Shown piece after piece: positions 8,203 through 15,236 of a stretch of 17,122 nt of DNA. Position 1 is the first letter of the stretch, and each line of letters starts with the position of its first letter. The notes under the pieces were generated by a model. The model had not been told where the DNA came from. It worked only from the letters and a program-made list of their open reading frames with translations, and made no database searches. A program made the position numbers and the translations under genes. The stretch is from Candidatus Aenigmatarchaeota archaeon (GTDB taxonomy: Archaea; Aenigmatarchaeota; Aenigmatarchaeia; QMZP01; JAUXAV01): assembly GCA_030619735.1 (NCBI GenBank), contig JAUXAV010000014.1:1-17122 (forward strand), given 5' to 3'.

Positions 8203-10367
8203 TTTGTCCCCGTTTTCGGAAGTGTCTTGAATATTACCCTCTTTCCACACTGCTCCTCAAGTTTTGCAACCTTCTCCTCTGGGGTCCCCTCTGTTCCCAG
8301 GCCGCATTCGGTGAGCAGGGGGTCCAGGACCAGGCGCTTGTTTCCTGAATTGCAGCTGTACAGGTGCACAAAGTCGGCATACTGTAAATACCAGACTATC
8401 CTTCTTTCGATTTTTTTGTCGCACCAGGTGTAGATATGGCACTGTTTCGGAGGCTTGTCATCCGTCACATGGTCTATTTCGCAGTCAGACATCACTTCAA
8501 GCAGCCTCTCCCTGTAGTACGGGTACTCGGGATGGTCAAAATCAAAGGTCGGCAGGAATGTATAGGAGGGGGCATTCACATACACTTCCCTGGTTGTTGG
8601 CTTCTCCTTCAGTTCATATTCGCCCTCCATAACGCCTGTTATTCCCTTCTTTTCCTGCTCATAGAAATCCGAGGATGTGGAATAATAACCCGGAGGCAGG
8701 TATCCTATGTTCACTGCGGAAACCGTTTCGTTTTCTGAATTCACGTTTCCTATATAAGCCTTCTCAAGCTCCCAGGGCAGGGGATTTTCCCTTTCAAATT
8801 CCGCAAAAACATAATCCTTTACAGCCTTCCTGTCAAGCCGGTAGTTGCAGCAGTACATGTCCTGGAGGCAGTTGGTGCCCTCAAATCCGGAGCTCAAGCC
8901 CTGGAAGGGGTCGGGATAGGGGCAGGCCTCCTTTTTATAGCTGACCGGATAGTTGTAGAAGCTTGTGACAAGGAGGGGCATCTCTATCAGGGTGACTGTC
9001 TTGTTTGCTATTTCCCCTGAGCCCGTAATATCGTAATGGAATATGTATTCCTTATGGAATACGTTCAGCTCCGCAACGCCGCAGGGTATCCCTCCCTCCA
9101 CGATTCCCTGGGAATCCGTTTGCTTTCCTATCTGGCATGAGCCGAAGTTAGCCCTTGCCCCCTCTATGGGGTTTCCGTCGCTGTCAGTAACCCTTATCCT
9201 TGCCTGGCAGTTCCCTATATCGCAGGGGTTCTCTGTATGGTTCCATTTCATCTCCACAGAGCATGAGCCTATTGCGCTCTGGTAGATATAGGGCATGACC
9301 CCGAACTGGAAGCTGTAGTTCACGGCATCCGTGAATTTGACAACAAGGGGCTGGTACCAGGAATACCTTACGTCATACTCCCTCCTGCACACAGGGACAA
9401 CGCTGTGCAGGACCTTGTTGTTTGTAATCACCACGGGGTTCTGGGTTGGCTGGAGGCTGTCCTGTGTCAGATTGCCTATTGGGAAGAAGTCCACCTGGTA
9501 CTGGGGGTATTTGTTTCCGTTAACATCCGGCATGTAGTATTTCAGGAATGTCCTTTCGGATTCCGGGGGAGGGTCCTGCCAGAGGACTATGTGGCCCAGG
9601 GAATAGCTCACCATCCCTGATATTACCCTCTTCACCTCATCCCAGGTCTTGTATATGGTCTGGCCGCACTCTGTTAAAACGCCCATATTGGGCAGGAAAT
9701 TGGGATTGTTTATATGGTCCGTATCCTCATAGGAATGGTAGAAAATGGAGGCAATAAAGGTCTCAAAATGCCTTCCCTCCAGGTTATCCCCTATGAAATC
9801 GCTTGCGAAATTATAGAGGGTGAGGAAGTCTGAATCCATGTCGATTTCCAGCGGCAGGTCCAGCTTGTATCCCTCAATTGTTATGTGCATCCAGACCCTG
9901 ATAACGACATGCCTTGGCGACAAGATTACCTCCACATCGCTTGCATTCATTTCCTGCTTGAGCACCTGCTTGCCCTGGAATTCCTCTGCCTCCCAGGTGT
10001 TCAGGTATCTCTTCAGGCCCTCTCCTATATCTTGGGTTACATTGTCCAGTGAGGGTATGAAGCCGTGCTGGCACATCTGCCAGTATGGAACTTCCCCTTT
10101 TCCGAAGTCTATGCTGGGGCTCGGGATGTTCAGGTAGCCGCCCTGCCTTCCTATTGTTTCCAGGGTTTCATAAGCTCCTGTGTATATCCTTTCCTCCACC
10201 CTCTCCCTCATGAGCTTCTTGAGCCCGCCAATCCCGCCTGTTTCAGGCCCTTCTATTACAAGCTTCTGCCATGCGAACAGAATTACGATTGCAAAGAATA
10301 TTGCCAGGGCCAGGATGATTATTATGCTTGTCTGGGCCTTTCTTCCCCTAGTATTTTTCAAAGCCAT
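8184..10367 (-). CDS. A': N-terminally anchored surface protein with CPD-like domain and long Cys/Tyr-rich C-terminus
   Basis: 727 residues from the ATG at 10367. An upstream ATG at 10433 lies deep inside C and would put a basic polar stretch before the hydrophobic segment. The N-terminus is RGRKAQTS followed by a helix at about 14-33, like an archaeal class III (prepilin) signal with cleavage expected before the Q. Conserved with A: TLETIGRQGGYL (68-79), VPYW (93-96), LTECGQ (231-236), and a carboxypeptidase-regulatory-like beta domain at about 382-447 with C382, C387, C411 and C429. After about 460 it departs from A: an extension rich in Cys, Tyr and Pro (CPYPDPF, YCCNYR, CDKK, CDCRI). It overlaps C by 20 bp and B' by 19 bp. 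Pilin-like assembly is possible but unproven, since no pilus genes are nearby. Confidence 0.82.
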   Translation of the reverse strand: MALKNTRGRKAQTSIIIILALAIFFAIVILFAWQKLVIEGPETGGIGGLKKLMRERVEERIYTGAYETLETIGRQGGYLNIPSPSIDFGKGEVPYWQMCQHGFIPSLDNVTQDIGEGLKRYLNTWEAEEFQGKQVLKQEMNASDVEVILSPRHVVIRVWMHITIEGYKLDLPLEIDMDSDFLTLYNFASDFIGDNLEGRHFETFIASIFYHSYEDTDHINNPNFLPNMGVLTECGQTIYKTWDEVKRVISGMVSYSLGHIVLWQDPPPESERTFLKYYMPDVNGNKYPQYQVDFFPIGNLTQDSLQPTQNPVVITNNKVLHSVVPVCRREYDVRYSWYQPLVVKFTDAVNYSFQFGVMPYIYQSAIGSCSVEMKWNHTENPCDIGNCQARIRVTDSDGNPIEGARANFGSCQIGKQTDSQGIVEGGIPCGVAELNVFHKEYIFHYDITGSGEIANKTVTLIEMPLLVTSFYNYPVSYKKEACPYPDPFQGLSSGFEGTNCLQDMYCCNYRLDRKAVKDYVFAEFERENPLPWELEKAYIGNVNSENETVSAVNIGYLPPGYYSTSSDFYEQEKKGITGVMEGEYELKEKPTTREVYVNAPSYTFLPTFDFDHPEYPYYRERLLEVMSDCEIDHVTDDKPPKQCHIYTWCDKKIERRIVWYLQYADFVHLYSCNSGNKRLVLDPLLTECGLGTEGTPEEKVAKLEEQCGKRVIFKTLPKTGTKCDCRI

Positions 10368-11679
10368 ACTCCTCTTCCTCCACCCTCCTGCTTTTATAGA
10401 AGTAGAATAGGAGTATCGCAATAACCGCAACAACCGGTATGGCTATAAGAAGGGGGTTGAGGCCCTCTGGCTCCTCCCCGTTAGGGGGGGTCCAGTTCCA
10501 GGGCTGGGACTGGTTGACCTCATTCAGTAGGTTTCCGAATGAATCCATCTTGTCGTTATAGCTCGCATCCCCGTAGTTTTCAATCCATCTGTCTATCTTG
10601 TTCTGTGCGTCGCCTGAAAGGTCCTCCCTCATCCTTTCCAGATCCTTCTCCAGCTCCCCCACTGTCAGGTATGCCTTGGCCTGCTTCTTTGCATAGGCGG
10701 TTTCCACCTCTGCGGTAATCTCATAGTATTTTTCCTCAGAAGGGGTTATGTTGAATGTTATGTCCCGGACCCCTGATATGGTCATGGTCCTGGGGATGAA
10801 ATCCGTTTCCAGGCCCTGGGGGAGCAGGAGCCTTGCGTTATAGGCCTTTGCCTCCTGGAAGTTCCTTATCCGGAGGGTGTACAGGACAGGCTCCATTACT
10901 TCTATATTGTAGTTTTCAGGGAACAGGGTTATGGAGAAGTTTCCTGACGAGGGCTTTGCATCCCCTGCAATAAGCTTTGCTGAAACGGATTTGGAGCAGG
11001 AAGGGAAGTTGCAGTTCAGGATTGTGGCCAGGATTTCCACATCGTATTCCCCCTTCTGGCTTGGGGCGGTCAGCTCGAAATCAATCATGTAGGGCTCATT
11101 GGGCTGGAGCTCTATCCTTTTCTTTGCCCCGTACATGGAGGTCAGTTCCAGTGTAAGGCTTGCCTGGGACTGGAGGAAAAGGGTGTAGGATGCCTGGCTC
11201 CCCGGGTTCGCATAGAGCCTTTCCGGCTCTATCCCGAAATCAAATATGTCCTGCATTGAATTGACAACACCGCATGGGTTTCCCGAGCCGGAATCCAGGT
11301 CCTCCTGGCTCGCAATGCAGACCCCGTACTGGAATTCCAGCTTCTTTCCCAGGGCCTCCAGGCCTATCTTAAAACTAAGGGTCTCATTCCCCCTTTCAGG
11401 AGAGGCTATGCATATCGGGAACACAACAGGGTTGTCCTGGTCTGTCGTCACCCTTGCCCTGCTCAGGTCGCACCATCCGCAGTCAGAGGTTATGGTGAAT
11501 ATGGTCTTTCCTGTTATTTCCCCCCAGTCATCCGGTATGTATGCATTAACGCATCTTATGCTGTTGGGAGGCATTGCCAGGTTCTGGTTGTTTGCAAGGG
11601 CCTGTATGGAGGGCATCAGAAACAGGGCTAGAGCTAGGAAGGCTAAAACACCAAGACCCCATAACCCCTCTTTAATCAT
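10348..11679 (-). CDS. C: secreted beta-rich protein with C-terminal anchor and acidic-aromatic tail
   Basis: 443 residues, clear paralogue of C'. Signal peptide 1-28 (LWGLGVLAFLALALFLMP core, cleavage near ALA). Ectodomain cysteines 43, 90, 121, 136, 223 and 228 match those of C'; C67-G-W-C70 is extra and forms a CxxC. Shared stretches include PPNSIRC (37-43), VFPIC (86-90), NPCG (134-137), NPGS (158-161), a second beta domain at about 247-341 with LPQGLETDF, and the helical segment ELEKDLERMREDL (342-354). The anchor is 407-427 and the tail is YKSRRVEEEEYGFEKY. It is the only gene inside the minus-strand block with its own gap and TATA box, so it can be transcribed apart from A and B. Its end overlaps the start of A' by 20 bp. 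A membrane-anchored stalk is the likely form; function unknown. Confidence 0.85.
   Translation of the reverse strand: MIKEGLWGLGVLAFLALALFLMPSIQALANNQNLAMPPNSIRCVNAYIPDDWGEITGKTIFTITSDCGWCDLSRARVTTDQDNPVVFPICIASPERGNETLSFKIGLEALGKKLEFQYGVCIASQEDLDSGSGNPCGVVNSMQDIFDFGIEPERLYANPGSQASYTLFLQSQASLTLELTSMYGAKKRIELQPNEPYMIDFELTAPSQKGEYDVEILATILNCNFPSCSKSVSAKLIAGDAKPSSGNFSITLFPENYNIEVMEPVLYTLRIRNFQEAKAYNARLLLPQGLETDFIPRTMTISGVRDITFNITPSEEKYYEITAEVETAYAKKQAKAYLTVGELEKDLERMREDLSGDAQNKIDRWIENYGDASYNDKMDSFGNLLNEVNQSQPWNWTPPNGEEPEGLNPLLIAIPVVAVIAILLFYFYKSRRVEEEEYGFEKY
10369..10381 (-). promoter_or_regulatory. Ribosome binding site of A' embedded in the acidic tail codons of C
   Basis: The minus strand reads GGAGGAAGAGGAG directly before the A' ATG; GGAGG is nine bases from the start. 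These bases are also the glutamate-rich tail codons of gene C. It supports the ATG at 10367 as the start of A' and translational coupling to C. Confidence 0.6.
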
Positions 11680-11700
11680 ATTAATAGTTAGTCAGGGGGG

Positions 11701-11708
11701 AATATAAA
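11701..11708 (-). promoter_or_regulatory. TATA box of gene C (internal promoter of the block)
   Basis: TTTATATT followed by CC on the minus strand is centred 25.5 bp before the C start codon, within the 50-bp gap between B and C. The spacing predicts a leaderless C-A'-B'-C' transcript. No oligo-T terminator follows B, so readthrough from A-B is also possible. Confidence 0.6.
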
Positions 11709-11729
11709 ATTTCTGACTGCAGGCTCTTT

Positions 11730-14700
11730 TTACTTAATATGCTTCTGCAGTTCAGTTTTCCCTGTCTTGGCAAGCTTGAGCGCTGATTCAAGACTGCCCT
11801 TTACAGAGGCCGGGGCGCCAGCTGGGAGATTGTCAATAACATACTGTATGCCCTTTTGGCTGCTTATTGCCTCATTCAGCGCATTCATTACCGGGGTTGC
11901 ATCGCACTTCCCGTCTTCGCATTCGTCTATGACGAACTGAACATTGTTGCGTGAAGCTATAACCTTATCAGACAATTCTTCGCGGCTTGGGTCTTTCATA
12001 TAGTTGTCCTGTATTACACTGTTCAGTTTCTTCACCGCTGGCGTGAAATAGTCTCCTATTATATCCCTTTCCTTATCTCCTGCCTTGCCTTCAACCTTAT
12101 CACAGGTTGATTCGTATTTTATCCCAAGGGACCTTGTTGATGATGCCCCGTTAGCTATCAGGAATAATCTGTAATGGCCCTCACCGCATTCAAAGAAGGA
12201 TAATGCGGGCATGGGGTTATTCTTTGTTGGCAGGATTTGCTTCATCTCTGCCTCGCTGTAAAGTATATCCATGCCTCCCGGGCATATATCTGCTGTTGCA
12301 GGCATCTGGACCCTTAGCCTGAGCTCTGAATACTTTCCGTATGAGTACTTGAAGTATATTGACCTGCTGCCGCATGTGGAGGTTACAGCACCGAGCTTGC
12401 CAAGCTCATACATGCCAAGAATCGGCTCCACCCCGACACCTCCCTTGTAATAGGGCCTGCCGAGTTCAGGTGTTATGCTTTCTATGTCCCTTTCTATTCC
12501 TCCCAGGGAGTCAAGGCAGCTAAGGAGCTGGTTGGTGCAGGATTCAGGGTTCTGGTCGCACTGGCCCCTGCCCATGTAGTTCTCATACAGCTCCATGCAT
12601 GTCTGGAAGGCTATGTATTTGGTCCAGACCTGTGTAAGGGATGTGAATATTGAAATCAGCAGCTGGACCATCTGGCATACCGTATCAACAATATGCAGTC
12701 CTATCTCCAGTGCCTTGCCGTACTCATTGAAGAACCTGCCGAAACCCCTTGCAACCTTGCCGAAGAACCCTGGCACTCCATAACCGCGCTTTATGTCGGA
12801 TTTCCTGGTCTGTATGAGTTTCCCGTTCTCCCTGGTCTTCATATCATCCCCGGTTATCCAGTTTTTGTTGCCGTTGGCATCCTCATACCACCATTCCCCA
12901 TCATGCTTTAATTTTGCCATCTCACCCAGATGGGACTTGTGGTATACCGTCCCTGTAAGGTCTCCCCTTACCGTAGCACCTGCCCAGGGCTCGCCCAGCC
13001 AGGTTGAGGTGTCCACATAATCATCCGTGCGCTGGAAGGTCCCTACTTTCCCATAGTTCCCGACACTGAGGGGCATATTCGGGTGTTTTGCGTTCCAGGC
13101 ATCCACCTCAGCTTTCAGCAGCTCTGTCTTTGGTGTTGCGGTTGGTGTGTCTCCCCAGCTGTTGGTTTTATCATTCCATTCGTAGCCTTGTAATTTCTTG
13201 GCGGTCCAGCCGTTCGGGGCATAGGATGAAGTTCCTGGATAAGCCTTGCTTGCAATATCTTCTGACGGTTTTGGTATAAAGTCCTTTTCTATGGCAGTGA
13301 GTTTGCCAAGGCTGAATTCTCCGGCTGCATAGGATTCCGGGAACTCTATCTTCAGATAGTTGTCCAAAACCTTTTGCTTTGCAGCAGTCTCGCTGGTTGC
13401 CTTTACATCAAATCCCTTTCCTGTAACACTGTCATATACCTTATATTGGGTTTCCGCCCCTGTCCCTGGTATGATTATTATCTTTCCTTCAATAACCTGG
13501 CCTGAGGAGGCTGTTTGAAGGGACAGGATTTCGCCTATTTCAATAGCGCTGCCAGGGATGCCTGCAACCCCTGTGCCGCCCCCTAATTCAGAGCTTACCC
13601 CCTCGCCGCCGAAGGCATATGACAATCCTCCGACTATTGCTGTTAAAAGGACCATAATCAGGGTAACTAGGCATACCTTGAGCATCAGCTTTGTTAGCGC
13701 CATGCCGTCCTCTATGAAGTCCATTACTGCCCGCATCCTCTCCTTCACATTCTCCTGGATTTCCTTCATGGAGATGCTTTCCTGGTGTATGGTTATTGTT
13801 GGGATGTTTGTTGAAAGCTCCTTGAATTCCTTGCCATCAGAATAGGTTACAAGGGCGAAGAGCCTGTTTTGCTCGATAGTATGGGTTCCCCTGACGCATT
13901 CAGGCAGGGGGTCAAGATGGATTTTGAGGTTGTACATGTGCGGGGCGGATACATTCGGTCCCTCAACCACTTCCATTCTTTGGGAGCTTATGGATGTCCC
14001 TGTTTCATTGATATTCAGAACATAGTACCATTGCTGGACACGCAGGTCAGAGGGGGCATTCATTATATGTGCGCTGAGCTCCACTTCATGGGGAATCTCG
14101 CAACTCTTGTAGGTTGTCTTTGCGCTGTCAAGGATAAGGTTTATCGCGCTTGAATTGATGCAGGAGCCTGAGGGGTTCCACTGGCTTACATCGCACAGGA
14201 ACCCTGTGTCACAACTGCAGTCAAGGCAGCAGGTGCCTGCATCCTCCCCTAATTCGCAGCCGTTCTCGCCGCACTTGGAGCCGCAGTATCCATAGGGGTT
14301 GTCCGCATCAGTATAGCATGTGTATCCCTCCAGGTCCCCGGTGCAGGCACGGGTTTCGGGCTCTGTGCAGTCTACGCAGCAGTTCTCCTGGCTCTCCCCT
14401 GAGCCTGTTTCGCATACGGAATTCCCGCATACATAGAGGGGATTGGAATTTATTGTAACCGGGTTTGCTGTGAGGGAGGAAGTCCCCGGGAATACGAGCT
14501 CGTACTCCTTGCCTATCTCCCCTACGGTCTTGCCAATGGTCTTCCAGGGCCTGAACTGGGGCATCTCTGTCTGGTCCGCACCAATCCCGTAAAGGACCTG
14601 GGTGTCTATCTGGTTTATCATCCCGAAGCTTGTGCTCTCAACCCACTGGGCAGGGACCATCCTGTAATCCTCAATAAAGTTCTTTGTAAGGTTCAGGTCC

Positions 14701-15236
14701 TCAAGCGATTTCAGGTAAACGTCCACAGAGGATGTGTCAAAGCTCCTTATCTTGAATTCCTTGGTGGCGGTTCTCTCTATCTGGTCCCAGAACCCTGTCC
14801 AGGTTATTTTCCCTCCGATATCAACCCTTACTATGGACAGTATATTGGATGTCTGGGGATACTGGTATTGCTGGCCTGAGAGGATATCGTTCCAGTTCTT
14901 TGAGACATTCACATAGGATTCAAAGGTGACGGGGTTCTTTGTTATGCAGTCAATCGGGTCCATCCCGCCGCAGAAATAGATATATGCCCTTTTTATCTCA
15001 TACTGGGGCTGGGATACCCTGATTTCAAGATGGGCGTTTATCTTTGACCATAAGGTGTCATGCTCTATGCTCAGTTCCTTGCTTACCAGGCCCTGGGGGT
15101 TTACTATAACAGAATCCAGGGTGGCCTGGTTGAATATGAGGTTTATCTGCAGGGCTGAGGAAAAGGGGAGGCTAAGAATAAGGTATGAGCAAAATACCGC
15201 AACTACACTCATGAATATCTTCATGTTCCTGTTCAT
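11730..15236 (-). CDS. B: giant secreted cysteine-rich protein with a large Cys-free insert between hydrophobic helices
   Basis: 1168 residues. Signal peptide about 1-29 (a second Met at 5 is possible). The N-domain (30-265) shares motifs with B' (C89, C97, GFWD 148-151, DYRMVP 190-195). Two modules of the type CG-x-x-x-C-E-x-G...CC-x-DC lie at 270-290 and 322-340; B' has one. A beta region follows (about 365-485). Hydrophobic helices are at about 513-543 and 843-872. Between them, 523-853 contains no cysteine and no glycosylation sequon, against about twenty cysteines before it and eleven from C854 onward. This part (Gly-rich start, then GEWWYEDANGNKNW) has no counterpart in B'. The end (about 1050-1168) is helical, unlike the Ig-like end of B'. 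The start overlaps the stop of A as ATGA. No enzyme motif recognised; a structural role with A is inferred. Confidence 0.83.
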   Translation of the reverse strand: MNRNMKIFMSVVAVFCSYLILSLPFSSALQINLIFNQATLDSVIVNPQGLVSKELSIEHDTLWSKINAHLEIRVSQPQYEIKRAYIYFCGGMDPIDCITKNPVTFESYVNVSKNWNDILSGQQYQYPQTSNILSIVRVDIGGKITWTGFWDQIERTATKEFKIRSFDTSSVDVYLKSLEDLNLTKNFIEDYRMVPAQWVESTSFGMINQIDTQVLYGIGADQTEMPQFRPWKTIGKTVGEIGKEYELVFPGTSSLTANPVTINSNPLYVCGNSVCETGSGESQENCCVDCTEPETRACTGDLEGYTCYTDADNPYGYCGSKCGENGCELGEDAGTCCLDCSCDTGFLCDVSQWNPSGSCINSSAINLILDSAKTTYKSCEIPHEVELSAHIMNAPSDLRVQQWYYVLNINETGTSISSQRMEVVEGPNVSAPHMYNLKIHLDPLPECVRGTHTIEQNRLFALVTYSDGKEFKELSTNIPTITIHQESISMKEIQENVKERMRAVMDFIEDGMALTKLMLKVCLVTLIMVLLTAIVGGLSYAFGGEGVSSELGGGTGVAGIPGSAIEIGEILSLQTASSGQVIEGKIIIIPGTGAETQYKVYDSVTGKGFDVKATSETAAKQKVLDNYLKIEFPESYAAGEFSLGKLTAIEKDFIPKPSEDIASKAYPGTSSYAPNGWTAKKLQGYEWNDKTNSWGDTPTATPKTELLKAEVDAWNAKHPNMPLSVGNYGKVGTFQRTDDYVDTSTWLGEPWAGATVRGDLTGTVYHKSHLGEMAKLKHDGEWWYEDANGNKNWITGDDMKTRENGKLIQTRKSDIKRGYGVPGFFGKVARGFGRFFNEYGKALEIGLHIVDTVCQMVQLLISIFTSLTQVWTKYIAFQTCMELYENYMGRGQCDQNPESCTNQLLSCLDSLGGIERDIESITPELGRPYYKGGVGVEPILGMYELGKLGAVTSTCGSRSIYFKYSYGKYSELRLRVQMPATADICPGGMDILYSEAEMKQILPTKNNPMPALSFFECGEGHYRLFLIANGASSTRSLGIKYESTCDKVEGKAGDKERDIIGDYFTPAVKKLNSVIQDNYMKDPSREELSDKVIASRNNVQFVIDECEDGKCDATPVMNALNEAISSQKGIQYVIDNLPAGAPASVKGSLESALKLAKTGKTELQKHIK

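Noticed and set aside
8203..8250. GTG start of B' giving 16 more residues.
   Set aside because: The extension is polar and acidic ahead of the signal peptide, and its GAGGAG is only two bases from the GTG.
10368..10433. Longer start for A' within gene C.
   Set aside because: It adds a basic, serine-rich stretch before the prepilin-like N-terminus and lacks the ribosome site seen before 10367.
11246..11707. Plus-strand open frame of 153 codons opposite gene C.
   Set aside because: It runs antisense to the conserved cysteine framework of C and across its TATA box; its composition is that of a shadow frame.
13604..13608. Possible intein or mobile insertion in B.
   Set aside because: No intein splicing motifs (no Cys/Ser at the junction with a His-Asn end), no inverted repeats and no target duplication are visible at the boundaries.
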